Positions 9,881 through 18,940 are shown, numbered from the stretch's first letter. The stretch is 64,000 nucleotides of DNA from Bacteroidaceae bacterium (GCA_017464345.1 JAFUAH010000013.1:56493-120492), one strand, 5' to 3'. Program-made: numbers and translations. The notes: generated by a model not told the origin, from the letters alone.

Positions 9881-11269
9881 TTATTTTGTCATACTATAAA
9901 CGACATCCATAATCTTCTTGCCTATCTCGTCGGCCTCGGCCATGGTGGCTGCCTCGCTGTAGACGCGGATGATGGGCTCGGTGTTCGACTTGCGCAGGTG
10001 CACCCACTTGTCGGGGAAGTCTATCTTCACGCCGTCGATGTCGTTCACCTCTTCGTCCTTGTAGAGTTCCTTCACTTTCTGCAGGATGGCATCCACATCG
10101 GTGTCGGGCGTCAGGTCGATGCGGTTCTTGGCAATCTGATACGGAGGATAGGTGGCACGCAGTTCGCTCGTCTTCAGGCCACGCTTGGCCAGATAGGTCA
10201 GGATGAGGGCGATGCCTACGAGGGCGTCACGACCATAGTGGGCAGCGGGATAGATGACTCCGCCGTTGCCCTCACCACCGATGACGGCGTTGGTGTCCTT
10301 CATCTTCGTCACAACGTTCACCTCGCCCACGGCAGCGGCATTGTACTGCTGGCCGTACTTGCGGGTAACGTCGCGCAGGGCGCGGGTCGAAGAGAGGTTG
10401 GATACGGTGTTGCCCGGGGTATGTTGCAGGATGTAGTCGGCCACGGTGACGAGCGTGTACTCCTCGCCGTACATCGTGCCGTCCTCGCAGAACAGGGCCA
10501 GACGGTCCACGTCGGGGTCAACGACAAAGGCGATGTCGTAGCCGCCCTTCTGCATCAGGGCCTTGATGTCACCCAGGTTCTTCTCCAGTGGTTCGGGATT
10601 GTGCTGGAAGTCGCCCGTGGGTTCGCCATACAGCGTGGTCACGGTCTGTACACCCAGTTGTTCGAGCAACTTAGGCAGGATGACGCCACCTACGGAGTTC
10701 ACCGTGTCCAGCGCCACACGGAAGTTGGCCTTCCGGATAGCCTCCACGTCCACCAGCGCCAGGTTCTTCACCAGGTCGATGTGCTTCTGGTCGTAGGTAT
10801 TGTCCTCGCGGTAGTGGCCCAGATGGTCCACGTCGGCATACTCGAAGTCCTCGGCCTCGGCGATGCGCAGCACCTCTTCGCCCTCCTGCTTGTTCAGGAA
10901 TTCACCCTTCTCGTTCAGCAACTTCAGGGCGTTCCACATGCGGGGGTTGTGACTGGCGGTCAGGATGATGCCACCGCAGGCCCCCTCCATGGTGACGGCG
11001 ATTTCCGTCGTCGGAGTTGTGGCCAGTCCGATGTTCACCACGTCGAAGCCCATGCCCATCAGTGTGCCACAGACGACGTTCTTCACCATCTCGCCCGAGA
11101 TGCGAGCGTCGCGACCAACAACAATCTTGTTTGACTGCACCTTCGTGGTCTTACGGATCAGCGTGGCATAGGCCGATGTGAACTTCACAATGTCCAGGGG
11201 GTTCAGCGTGTCGCCGGCACGTCCGCCAATGGTGCCGCGAATGCCTGAAATTGATTTGATTAAGGTCAT
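9881..11269 (-). CDS. glmM: Phosphoglucosamine mutase / phosphohexomutase
   Basis: 462 residues. It belongs to the alpha-D-phosphohexomutase superfamily. The catalytic phosphoserine Ser106 lies in ILTASHNP, the metal loop is DPDVDR, the sugar-binding loop is GGEGNGG and the phosphate-binding loop is RKSNTEP...R. Bacteroidales enzymes of this type are annotated GlmM, interconverting glucosamine-6-phosphate and glucosamine-1-phosphate for UDP-GlcNAc synthesis. The neighbouring nagA/nagB fits this. A phosphoglucomutase or phosphomannomutase specificity cannot be excluded from sequence alone. The start is the ATG of MTLIKSISGIRG, conserved in the family. GH51 is divergent across a 354-nt gap. Confidence 0.85.
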   Translation of the reverse strand: MTLIKSISGIRGTIGGRAGDTLNPLDIVKFTSAYATLIRKTTKVQSNKIVVGRDARISGEMVKNVVCGTLMGMGFDVVNIGLATTPTTEIAVTMEGACGGIILTASHNPRMWNALKLLNEKGEFLNKQEGEEVLRIAEAEDFEYADVDHLGHYREDNTYDQKHIDLVKNLALVDVEAIRKANFRVALDTVNSVGGVILPKLLEQLGVQTVTTLYGEPTGDFQHNPEPLEKNLGDIKALMQKGGYDIAFVVDPDVDRLALFCEDGTMYGEEYTLVTVADYILQHTPGNTVSNLSSTRALRDVTRKYGQQYNAAAVGEVNVVTKMKDTNAVIGGEGNGGVIYPAAHYGRDALVGIALILTYLAKRGLKTSELRATYPPYQIAKNRIDLTPDTDVDAILQKVKELYKDEEVNDIDGVKIDFPDKWVHLRKSNTEPIIRVYSEAATMAEADEIGKKIMDVVYSMTK

Positions 11270-11365
11270 AGTTTAATAGGATTTAAGGATACATCTATAT
11301 ATATTATAGGACAAAGATAGTGAAAAGGCCGCATCGGACAAAGCAATCGGGCGGATTTTTTTCAC

Positions 11366-11472
11366 ATCCCGTACGGGTCGCCCTTGTGGGTCAATTGTCC
11401 GTCAAGCGAAACCCGTACGGGACGAAGCCCAGACTCGGGCGAGTCTCGCTTGACGGACAATTGACCCACAAG
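11366..11472. repeat. Perfect 27-bp foldback with CCCGTACGGG repeats
   Basis: Arms at 11383-11409 and 11446-11472 are perfect reverse complements (27/27), enclosing 36 nt. The 10-bp palindrome CCCGTACGGG occurs at 11368-11377 and again inside the loop at 11412-11421. The loop also holds a small hairpin (agactc gggc gagtct, 11431-11446). It lies in the 354-nt divergent gap between glmM and the GH51 gene. The rest of that gap holds the GH51 promoter (11544-11575), and I see no gene in it. The loop segment 11415-11443 resembles 55221-55250. Confidence 0.85.
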
Positions 11473-11543
11473 CCAAAGCTCTACGGCTCTGGAGGCCAAC
11501 GCACACCGTCTGAGCCCAGGACTCGAATTAATAGGCCCATTTG

Positions 11544-11575
11544 CTTGCAAGTGTGGTGTTTTCTCCCTATCTTTG
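11544..11575 (+). promoter_or_regulatory. Promoter of the GH51 gene
   Basis: CTTG (one mismatch to TTTG) at 11544-11547, 20 bp, then TATCTTTG at 11568-11575, which matches TAnnTTTG. The leader is about 45 nt and A-rich, as is common in Bacteroidota. Confidence 0.65.
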
Positions 11576-11623
11576 CACAAGTAAGCAGGCATAATCAACA
11601 CAAAAAAACACATAAACAACACC

Positions 11624-13609
11624 ATGAAACTGAAAAACATGATTCTGGGCGCCGCCCTGGCCATGAGCCTGACGGCCACGGCGCAGGACAACGTCATCAC
11701 CGTGAACACCGCCAAGCCCGGGGCCCCCGTGCAGCCCACGATGTACGGCATCTTCTTCGAGGACATCAACTTTGCCGCCGACGGTGGTCTGTACGGCGAA
11801 CTGGTGAAGAACCGTTCGTTCGAGTTCACCCCCGACCATCTGCTGGGCTGGCAGGCCTTCGGCAAGGTGGAGATACTGGACGACGGCCCCTTCGACAAGA
11901 ACCCTCACTACGCACGCCTCCGCACCATGGGGCACGGCGACTGGTGGACGGGACTGGTGAACGAAGGCTTCTTCGGCATCGGCGTGGAGCGGGACAAGGA
12001 ATACCGCTTCTCGGTCTATGCCCGTGTGCCCGATGGAGGGACGCAGATGCTGCGCGTGCAGCTGATAGAGCCCTACACCCAGGAGGAGCACCAAGAGTTC
12101 ACTCAGGCCGACATCAAGGTCACGAGCCGCGACTGGCAGAAATATACCGTCGTCCTGAAGAGTCGCAAGACCGCCCCAAAGGCCCAGTTGCGCCTGTTCC
12201 TGTGTAACGAGAACGGTCGCAGTGGCTCGGGCGTGATGGACGTGGAGCACGTCAGCCTCTTCCCCGTCGATACCTGGAAGGGCCACGAGAACGGTATGCG
12301 CCGCGACCTGGCACAGGCCCTGGCCGACATGAAGCCCGGCGTGTTCCGCTTCCCCGGCGGCTGCATCGTGGAGGGCGTGACGCTGGAGAACCGCTACCAG
12401 TGGAAGAACTCGGTAGGCCCCGTGGAGAACCGTCCCCAGAACAAGAACCGCTGGGAATCCACCTTCACCTACCGCTACTATCCCGACTACTTCCAGTCCT
12501 ACGGTCTGGGCTTCTATGAGTTCTTCCTGCTGAGCGAGGAGATTGGCTCCGAGCCCCTGCCCGTACTGAACGTGGGCATGGCCTGCCAGTACCAGAACTG
12601 GAACAACGAGTCGGCCCACGCCCCAGCCACCGAGGAGGGACTGAAGGAGTACATCGACGACTGTCTGGACCTCATCGAGTTCGCCAACGGCTCGACCGAC
12701 ACCAAGTGGGGCAAGCTCCGTGCCGACATGGGACACCCCGAACCCTTCAACATGAAACTCCTGGGCATCGGCAACGAGCAGTGGGACGAGTTCTACTTCA
12801 AGCGCGTACGGATTGTGGCCGACGCCGTCCGCAAGGCCCATCCCGAGATAAAGATTATCGGCACCAGCGGCCCCGACTCCGAGGGTCACAACTTCGAGAT
12901 TGGCTGGGAGGCCATGAAGCGCCAGAAGGCCGACCTCGTCGATGAGCATTTCTATCGCCCCATCTCCTGGTTCAAGAACGAATGGCAGCGCTACGACCGC
13001 TACGACCGCACGGGCCCGAAGGTCTTCGCCGGCGAATATGCCTGTCACGACCGTGGAAAGAAGTGGAACCACGCCGGAGCCAGCATCTACGAAGCAGCCT
13101 TCATCACGGGCATCGAGCGTAACGCCGACGTGGTGCACATGGCCACCTATGCCCCCCTGTTCAGCCACGTAGATGGCTGGCAGTGGCGCCCCGACATGAT
13201 TTGGTACGACAACCTGCGCGTGGCCAAGTCTGCCAGCTACTGGGTGCAGGCTCTCTTTGCCCAGAACAAGGGTACGAACGTGCTGCCCATCACGAACAGC
13301 AACTTCCCCCGGAAGGGCGAGGACGGCGTGCTGGCCTCGGCCGTATGGGACGGGGAGACGGGTGAGTATATCGTGAAGGTGGCCAACACCTTCGGCGAGG
13401 CCAAGACGGTCAGCATTGTGCTCCAAGGCCTGAAACAGGCCGCCGAGGCCAAGGCTATCACCCTGGACCTGAGCAACTACGACGGCGAGAACACCGTAGA
13501 TAATCCCCACCTCATCGAGCCCCGGGAATCGGCCGTCCAGGTTAGCGGAAATACCATCAGCACCACCGTTCCCGCCAAGACCTTCGTCGTGTACAAGGTG
13601 AAGAAGTGA
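11624..13609 (+). CDS. Alpha-L-arabinofuranosidase, GH51 family
   Basis: 661 residues with a signal peptide (MKLKNMILGAALAMSLTATAQ), so periplasmic or exported. The N-terminal part has GH51 signatures MYGIFFEDINFAADGGLYGE and NRSFEF, followed by a carbohydrate-binding-like beta domain. The barrel contains FRFPGGCIVEG, the acid/base Glu385 in IGNEQW and the likely nucleophile Glu471 in FAGEYA. The C-terminal beta domain ends with TFVVYKVKK. It would release terminal arabinofuranose from arabinan or arabinoxylan. It has its own promoter and no co-directional partner of related function, since greA follows with a separate promoter. Confidence 0.9.
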   Translation: MKLKNMILGAALAMSLTATAQDNVITVNTAKPGAPVQPTMYGIFFEDINFAADGGLYGELVKNRSFEFTPDHLLGWQAFGKVEILDDGPFDKNPHYARLRTMGHGDWWTGLVNEGFFGIGVERDKEYRFSVYARVPDGGTQMLRVQLIEPYTQEEHQEFTQADIKVTSRDWQKYTVVLKSRKTAPKAQLRLFLCNENGRSGSGVMDVEHVSLFPVDTWKGHENGMRRDLAQALADMKPGVFRFPGGCIVEGVTLENRYQWKNSVGPVENRPQNKNRWESTFTYRYYPDYFQSYGLGFYEFFLLSEEIGSEPLPVLNVGMACQYQNWNNESAHAPATEEGLKEYIDDCLDLIEFANGSTDTKWGKLRADMGHPEPFNMKLLGIGNEQWDEFYFKRVRIVADAVRKAHPEIKIIGTSGPDSEGHNFEIGWEAMKRQKADLVDEHFYRPISWFKNEWQRYDRYDRTGPKVFAGEYACHDRGKKWNHAGASIYEAAFITGIERNADVVHMATYAPLFSHVDGWQWRPDMIWYDNLRVAKSASYWVQALFAQNKGTNVLPITNSNFPRKGEDGVLASAVWDGETGEYIVKVANTFGEAKTVSIVLQGLKQAAEAKAITLDLSNYDGENTVDNPHLIEPRESAVQVSGNTISTTVPAKTFVVYKVKK

Positions 13610-13665
13610 AGTTCAGTTAATAAAGACTAAAAGAAACCGACTTATTGAAAATTCTTTGCCAAAAG

Positions 13666-13697
13666 TTTGGAGGAGACGTTTTTTCTCCCTAACTTTG
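13666..13697 (+). promoter_or_regulatory. Promoter of greA
   Basis: TTTG at 13666-13669, exactly 20 bp, then TAACTTTG at 13690-13697. This rules out the longer in-frame start at 13667 and supports translation from 13811, giving a leader of about 107 nt. Confidence 0.8.
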
Positions 13698-13721
13698 TCC
13701 GCAGAGATAAGATAACAACTG

Positions 13722-13800
13722 GATTCCGACGAGCCCCATCGTCGGGATTCATTTGTTTATCTTCCGAAAAAGAAAACAAAAACAATAAAAAAAAAAAAAA
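13722..13800 (+). promoter_or_regulatory. greA leader: hairpin followed by a 14-A tract
   Basis: A stem (ccgacga / tcgtcgg, extendable with wobbles, 13722-13749) lies early in the leader. An uninterrupted run of 14 A occupies 13787-13800, 10 nt before the ATG. Such a run is prone to slippage and may act as an A-rich translation enhancer. No Shine-Dalgarno-like sequence is evident. Confidence 0.5.
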
Positions 13801-13810
13801 TAGAAAGACT

Positions 13811-14281
13811 ATGGCTTACATGTCACAACAGGGCTACGACAAGCTCGTGGCCGAACTGCAGCACCTGGAGAGCGTGGAACGCCTCGCCGCCAGTGCTGCC
13901 ATTGCAGAAGCCCGCGACAAGGGCGACCTGAGCGAGAATGCCGAATACGATGCCGCCAAAGAGCATCAGGCAAAGTTGGAAACCAAGATTGCACTGCTGA
14001 AGCAGACCATCCTCGATGCCAAGATCATCGACACCAAGACACTGGACACCAGTAGCGTGCAGATTCTGGCCACCGTGGGGCTGAAGAACAAGAAGACGGG
14101 TATGGCCATGAAATATACCATCGTGAGCGAGAGCGAGGCCAATCTGCGCGAGGGCAAGATCAGTGTCGGCACCCCCATTGCACAGGGCTTGCTGGGCAAG
14201 CACGTAGGCGACGTGGCCAGCATCAAGGTTCCTGCCGGCATGGTGGAACTGGAAATCACTAGCATCAGTTTTGATTTATAA
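13811..14281 (+). CDS. greA: Transcription elongation factor GreA
   Basis: 156 residues from MAYMSQQGYDKL, the normal GreA length. The N-terminal coiled coil contains the acidic tip DKGDLSENAEYDAAKE (Asp/Glu pair that stimulates RNA polymerase backtrack cleavage). The C-terminal FKBP-like domain ends with PAGMVELEITSISFDL. The start at 13811 is chosen because the promoter -7 box lies inside the longer open frame. The gene leads a short cluster with the HIT protein and manC genes. Confidence 0.95.
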   Translation: MAYMSQQGYDKLVAELQHLESVERLAASAAIAEARDKGDLSENAEYDAAKEHQAKLETKIALLKQTILDAKIIDTKTLDTSSVQILATVGLKNKKTGMAMKYTIVSESEANLREGKISVGTPIAQGLLGKHVGDVASIKVPAGMVELEITSISFDL

Positions 14282-14330
14282 GTCCTTGTAGGTCTCACTG
14301 GTCTTAAAAGTCCTATAAATCACATAAACC
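14277..14330 (+). repeat. 9-bp tandem repeat (nnnnnnGTC) between greA and the HIT gene
   Basis: Degenerate nonamers in phase: cttgtaggtc, tcactggtc, ttaaaagtc, ctataaatc, acataaacc. The first copy overlaps the greA stop codon. The same family fills the gap on the other side of the HIT gene (14737-14790). Confidence 0.7.
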
Positions 14331-14339
14331 TTTGGAACC

Positions 14340-14741
14340 ATGACAATATTCTCAAAAATAGTGGCTGGCGAGATTCCCAGCTATAAGTGCGCCGAGAACG
14401 AGCAGTTCTACGCCTTCCTCGACATCGCTCCCCTGGCAAAGGGCCACACGCTGGTCATCCCCAAGCGCGAAGTAGATTACTTCTTCGACCTCACCGACGA
14501 GGAGATTGCCGCCATGCAGGTCTTCGCCAAGCACGTGGCCGAGGCCATCAAGCAGGTGCTACCCTGCCGCAAGGTGGGCCAGGCTGTGCTCGGACTGGAA
14601 GTGCCCCACGCCCACATCCACCTCGTGCCCATGCAGAGCGAGGGCGACCTGAACTTTGCCAGCCCCAAGAAGCAGTTCACGCCCGAGGAGATGCAGCAGA
14701 CGGCCGATGCCATCCGCGCGGCCTTCGAGAAGGCCTCATAA
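14340..14741 (+). CDS. HIT family protein (histidine triad nucleotide-binding)
   Basis: 133 residues. The histidine triad HAHIHLVP (His90, His92, His94) and the N-terminal IFSKIVAGEIPSYKCAEN segment identify an HinT-like HIT protein, a cytoplasmic purine nucleoside phosphoramidase or nucleotide hydrolase. PLAKGHTLVIPKREV is also typical. It lies between greA and manC in the same direction, and both flanking gaps carry the same nonamer repeat. Physiological substrate is unknown. Confidence 0.95.
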   Translation: MTIFSKIVAGEIPSYKCAENEQFYAFLDIAPLAKGHTLVIPKREVDYFFDLTDEEIAAMQVFAKHVAEAIKQVLPCRKVGQAVLGLEVPHAHIHLVPMQSEGDLNFASPKKQFTPEEMQQTADAIRAAFEKAS

Positions 14742-14790
14742 GTCCCATAGGTCTTATTGGTCTCATAGGTCTTACAAGTCCTATAGGCCC
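14737..14790 (+). repeat. Six 9-bp tandem repeats (YCATAGGTC-like) before manC
   Basis: Six in-phase nonamers: cataagtcc, cataggtct, tattggtct, cataggtct, tacaagtcc, tataggccc. The array starts over the HIT stop codon and ends 18 nt before the manC ATG. Confidence 0.85.
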
Positions 14791-14808
14791 CCTCAAAAAA
14801 CAACAACC

Positions 14809-15882
14809 ATGGAAGCACACAACTATTGTCTTATCTTGGCCGGCGGCATCGGCAGCCGACTGTGGCCCATGAGCCGCAAGGGCCATCCCAAGCAGTTCAT
14901 CGACATCTTTGGTACCGGTCGCACACTGCTGCAGGAGACCTATGAGCGTTTCCGCCGCTTCATGCCTGCCGACCACATCTACATATCCACCAACGTTGAT
15001 TACCTGTCCCTTGTCTATGAACAACTGCCGGAGGTCGATGATACCCACATCCTGGAGGAGCCCCTCCACCGGGGCACCGTGGCCAGCGTGGCTTGGGGCA
15101 CCGTTTTCATTAAAAACATAGACCCCGAGGCCTGCATCATAGCCTCACCTGCCGACCAGGTAATCATCAACGAAGACCTCTTCCAGAGCGATGTCCGCCG
15201 CTCGCTGGACTTTGTGGCACAGGGCAACCGAATGTTGGTCATGGGCATACGTCCCACACGCCCTGAGACGGGCTACGGCTACGTGCAAATGGGCGACGAG
15301 ACCGATGCCCCCGACATCACCCGCCTGAAGGCATTCACCGAAAAGCCCGAGCGCCAGTATGCCGAAATATTCATGCAGGACGGCAGTTTCCTCTGGAACA
15401 CGGGTATTATCCTCTTCAGCGTCGATGCCATGCTCAACTCCCTCTACAAACTGGTGCCGGAGTATCAGGTGGAGATACCGCGCATGATGGCCGATGCCGA
15501 GATTCGGGACCCGAAGTTCCTGCCTGAGTTCTTCAGCGTACTGCCCAAGTTGGGCATAGACCTGGGCATCATGGAGAAGAGCGACAATGTCTATGTCTAT
15601 ACCTGCCACTTCGGCTGGGCCGACCTCGGCACATGGGGCACCATAGGCGAGCACCATCTGGCTGACTTCGATGAGAACCTGCTGCTGGACACACAAGCCC
15701 TGTTGCACGACTGCCACGGCAATGTCGTCCGCCTGCCACAGGGGCGTATGGCCGTCATCAAGGGCCTACGCGACTTTGTCGTGGCCGAGGAGGGCGACGT
15801 GCTGATGATTTGCCCGAAGGAGGACGTGGCTGCACAACGCCGCATGATGACCGAGGCACAGACACAGCTGGGCGTAGAATAA
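14809..15882 (+). CDS. manC: Mannose-1-phosphate guanylyltransferase
   Basis: 357 residues. It makes GDP-mannose from mannose-1-phosphate and GTP, feeding GDP-fucose and polysaccharide synthesis. The nucleotidyltransferase signature AGGIGSRLWPMSRKGHPKQF begins at residue 11. FVEKP-like FTEKPE and the product-binding segment FLWNTGIILF follow, and DLGTWGT lies near the C-terminus. There is no fused isomerase domain (the two-domain ManC/AlgA form is about 470 residues). The ATG at 14809 is chosen because it immediately precedes the conserved start; the frame upstream runs through the nonamer repeat and is not coding. Confidence 0.93.
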   Translation: MEAHNYCLILAGGIGSRLWPMSRKGHPKQFIDIFGTGRTLLQETYERFRRFMPADHIYISTNVDYLSLVYEQLPEVDDTHILEEPLHRGTVASVAWGTVFIKNIDPEACIIASPADQVIINEDLFQSDVRRSLDFVAQGNRMLVMGIRPTRPETGYGYVQMGDETDAPDITRLKAFTEKPERQYAEIFMQDGSFLWNTGIILFSVDAMLNSLYKLVPEYQVEIPRMMADAEIRDPKFLPEFFSVLPKLGIDLGIMEKSDNVYVYTCHFGWADLGTWGTIGEHHLADFDENLLLDTQALLHDCHGNVVRLPQGRMAVIKGLRDFVVAEEGDVLMICPKEDVAAQRRMMTEAQTQLGVE

Positions 15883-15932
15883 GTCCCCCCCCATCTCTGA
15901 AACCATTATTAACCCCATAAAACCAGACCAAC

Positions 15933-18722
15933 ATGAAAAGACTGTTTCTACTGATCTGTTCGGCGCTTGTCGCCACGCTCTCCTGGGCACAGGGTATGCC
16001 CGTAAATGGCGAGACCTACTACATCTACAACGACAATGCCAATCCGTTCTACTTCTACAACAACGACGGGACACTGGCCCTGAACGGCTCGTTCGAGGCA
16101 GGAAGCCCGGCCTATCTGTGGACAGCCATAGAGACGGGGGAAGGCACCTTCACACTGCAGAGCAACAGCGACGCCACGTGCTATCTGGGGTTCAAGAAGA
16201 TGGAGAACACGCCCTTCGAATGGACCATCAGCACCGAAAAGGCTAATGCCGAGGGCAACGTGACCCTCTTTGGCAAGTATTCCGACGGGCGAAATCTCTA
16301 CTTCGTCATCAAGAATACGGGCCAGTTCGACCAGGCCTCCGGCACCTTCAACAAGGCATCGGGTGCCTACAGCAGCGACTTCTGTTTCGTGAAGTACGAG
16401 GCTCCGAATCCCAACGCCCGCACCATCTCCATTACCTGCAATCTGGCACAGGCTCGCGGACGCTTCACCCTGCAAGGCAATACCAAAACGGGCAACTGCA
16501 CCCTCAACTATGTGCCTACCGATGCAACCGTGATTGAACCGCTGACGGGCGAGGCCGGCAACGCTGCCTACCGCTTCGATGGGTTCTATAGCGATGACCA
16601 GAATCTGGGCACCGAAGTGGATGTAAACACACTGACGGTGACCTCACTGGAGGCCCGTTTCTCGCTCGACATCTTCAGCCAGACATACGGCGAGAAGTGG
16701 TTGCGCTTCGGCACCGTAGAGGATGCCAACTCTGCCGCTCGCAGCAGTGGCAACGACACTCCCATGCACACCACACTCGACGTGGGCAGCGAAGCCTACC
16801 TCTGGTGTTTCGTGGGAACGGCAGACGACTATACCATATACAACCGCGCCATGGGGCCCGAGGTGGCACTGGCTGCTGACGGGACGGAGAACGGCACACC
16901 GGTCTATTTTACCACCCTTGACCAGGCCAGCCACTGGACCCTCCTGGATACTTATGCCACAGCCGACAGCGGAGCAGGATATGTCATCACCCTGCAGGGC
17001 GTAACGGACCAGGGCATCAACTGCTATGGTGGCAAGACGGGCTTCCCCATCAAGTTCTGGAGAGCCAGCGGCGACGGCACGCACTGGAACTTCGAGCGCG
17101 TAGTGGAGCGCACCATCACCTATCGCCTCACCGGCACCAACCCCTATCCTGAAACGAACACTCGTGTGGCCTATATCGACGTACTGTATGGCGGCACCAC
17201 GGCCCACATGTCGCTGACCAACGAAAACGACGGCAGCCAAAACACACTCTTCCTCCCGACCAACGAACAGGTGACAGTCAGGGAGAACGTGCGCTACCAC
17301 GGCTATCAACTGCAGGACGTGGAATACGGCGAGGACGGCAACATCACGGTAAACATCTATGCCGACCCAGAGAACAAGTACCAGTATCTCTTCTACAGCA
17401 ACAGCCCCGAGGGCCATCCCTACCGCATTCCCGCCATCATGTGCACCCGAAAGGGTACCCTGCTGGCCATCAATGACTATCGTCCAGGCGGTTCCGACAT
17501 CGGCTACGGTGAGGTAGATATCATGCTCCGTCGCAGTTACGACAATGGCGAAACGTGGACCGCCCCCCAGATTCTGCTGGACGGTGTGCCTGCCCAACAC
17601 AACACTTACCCCTATTTTGGCTATGGTTACGGCGATGCTGCCGTGGTGGCTGACCGCGAAAGTGATGAGGTGCTGCTCATCTGTGTGAGCGGCAAGGTGC
17701 CCTATCCCAGTGCCACGTCGGGCTGGAGCCCCTGTGTGGCCCGTCTGCGCAGCCACGACGGCGGCGAGACTTGGGGAGAGCCCGAGGACATTACCAGCCA
17801 GTTCTTTGGCACGGAGGGCGCACTGCTCACCGACTCACAGAACGGAATCGACTGCTATGGTGGTTTCTTCGGCAGTGGAAAGATATTGCAGAGCCGGATG
17901 GTGAAGAAGGGCAACTACTACCGACTCTATGCCGCCATGCTCTGCCGTGGCACCAATGTCAAGGGGGCATATGTGGTCTATTCCGATGACTTCGGCCAGA
18001 CTTGGAATCTGCTGTCACCCAACACCGTGCAGGCTGCATCCGGCAGCGACGAGCCCAAGGTGGAGGAACTGCCCAACGGCAACATCCTACTCAGCTGTCG
18101 CAAGAGTTACGGCCGTTACTTCAATGTCTTCAAGTTCGACGACGACACTTGGACCTCTGGCACCTGGGGCAATGCTCTACAGAGCAACCAGCAGGAGGGC
18201 GGCATCAGCGTAGGTGCCAACAGCTGCAACGGCGAAATTCTCATTGTCTATGGCAAGCGTGCCGACGGCCAGTACCCCAATAACATCTACCCCATTGCCT
18301 TGCAGAGCCTGCCTTGGGGCAGCGGACGCAGCAACGTGGGGCTCTGGTGGAAGCCGTTAAGCTACAACACCACCTACAACTACACCAGCGAACTCATCTC
18401 ACGCAACTGGACCCAGGGATTGGAGGTCAGCACCAAAGGTTCGGCCTATAGCACCATGTGCCTGCAAGCCGACAACCGCATCGGCTTCTTCTACGAAGAG
18501 GAACCCAACAGCTATTGCATGGTCTATGTGCCCCTGACGCTGGAAGAAATCACCAATGGCCAGTATCGTGCCTACGATCCGAAGGAGGATGGCATCATCA
18601 GTCTGGCTGATGACTCCGATGCAGCCCCCACCGCCATATACACGCTCAGTGGACAGCGTGTAAGCAAAGCCGAAAAGCCTGGCATCTATGTGATGGGAGG
18701 GCGCAAGGTGTTAGTGCGATAG
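15933..18722 (+). CDS. Exo-alpha-sialidase (GH33) with T9SS sorting tail
   Basis: 929 residues with a signal peptide (MKRLFLLICSALVATLSWAQ). The first 390 residues contain repeated beta, ricin-like segments (GETYYIYNDNANPFYFYNND...). The catalytic six-bladed propeller starts at the RIP motif (YRIPAI, Arg498) with EVDIMLRRS. Asp boxes are at about residues 535 (SYDNGETW), 607 (SHDGGETW) and 684 (SDDFGQTW). The C-terminus (YTLSGQRV...KPGIYVMGGRKVLVR) is a T9SS sorting tail, so the enzyme is probably cell-surface. It would release terminal sialic acid from host glycans. It follows manC after 50 nt with no clear promoter of its own. Confidence 0.92.
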   Translation: MKRLFLLICSALVATLSWAQGMPVNGETYYIYNDNANPFYFYNNDGTLALNGSFEAGSPAYLWTAIETGEGTFTLQSNSDATCYLGFKKMENTPFEWTISTEKANAEGNVTLFGKYSDGRNLYFVIKNTGQFDQASGTFNKASGAYSSDFCFVKYEAPNPNARTISITCNLAQARGRFTLQGNTKTGNCTLNYVPTDATVIEPLTGEAGNAAYRFDGFYSDDQNLGTEVDVNTLTVTSLEARFSLDIFSQTYGEKWLRFGTVEDANSAARSSGNDTPMHTTLDVGSEAYLWCFVGTADDYTIYNRAMGPEVALAADGTENGTPVYFTTLDQASHWTLLDTYATADSGAGYVITLQGVTDQGINCYGGKTGFPIKFWRASGDGTHWNFERVVERTITYRLTGTNPYPETNTRVAYIDVLYGGTTAHMSLTNENDGSQNTLFLPTNEQVTVRENVRYHGYQLQDVEYGEDGNITVNIYADPENKYQYLFYSNSPEGHPYRIPAIMCTRKGTLLAINDYRPGGSDIGYGEVDIMLRRSYDNGETWTAPQILLDGVPAQHNTYPYFGYGYGDAAVVADRESDEVLLICVSGKVPYPSATSGWSPCVARLRSHDGGETWGEPEDITSQFFGTEGALLTDSQNGIDCYGGFFGSGKILQSRMVKKGNYYRLYAAMLCRGTNVKGAYVVYSDDFGQTWNLLSPNTVQAASGSDEPKVEELPNGNILLSCRKSYGRYFNVFKFDDDTWTSGTWGNALQSNQQEGGISVGANSCNGEILIVYGKRADGQYPNNIYPIALQSLPWGSGRSNVGLWWKPLSYNTTYNYTSELISRNWTQGLEVSTKGSAYSTMCLQADNRIGFFYEEEPNSYCMVYVPLTLEEITNGQYRAYDPKEDGIISLADDSDAAPTAIYTLSGQRVSKAEKPGIYVMGGRKVLVR

Positions 18723-18764
18723 TCTCATGGATTGAACATAAAATCTCACATCCCCCCCTGTTTC

Positions 18765-18803
18765 GGAGACCGTACCATAATGTTTGGCGCGGTCTCCTTT
18801 TTT
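18765..18803 (+). terminator. Intrinsic terminator after the sialidase gene
   Basis: Stem ggagaccg (18765-18772) / cggtctcc (18790-18797) with a 17-nt loop, followed by six T. Confidence 0.85.
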
Positions 18804-18879
18804 GTTTAACGAAACATTCTTTTTGTTTTGCTAAAATAATTTTTATTGCTCGGCGATATATTCTTTTAGCACCTGTATG

Positions 18880-18911
18880 CTTGCCTGTTTTCGAAAAAAT
18901 TATTACCTTTG
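18880..18911 (+). promoter_or_regulatory. Promoter of the carbohydrate-binding protein gene
   Basis: CTTG at 18880-18883 (one mismatch to TTTG), 20 bp, then TACCTTTG at 18904-18911. The ATG follows 29 nt downstream. Confidence 0.7.
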
Positions 18912-18940
18912 CAGGCTGACAAGTATAAAACTATAAGTTC

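Noticed and set aside
11567-13510. 647-codon minus-strand ORF over the GH51 gene
   Set aside because: Antisense shadow of a GC-rich gene; it reads as repetitive V/L/G/H-rich protein with no recognisable domain.
13667-13810. Extended N-terminus of GreA
   Set aside because: The promoter -7 box and leader lie inside it, and the extension is low-complexity Lys/Asn sequence.
14656-14808. Extended N-terminus of ManC
   Set aside because: It overlaps the HIT gene end and translates the nonamer repeat (SHRSYWSHRSYKSY).
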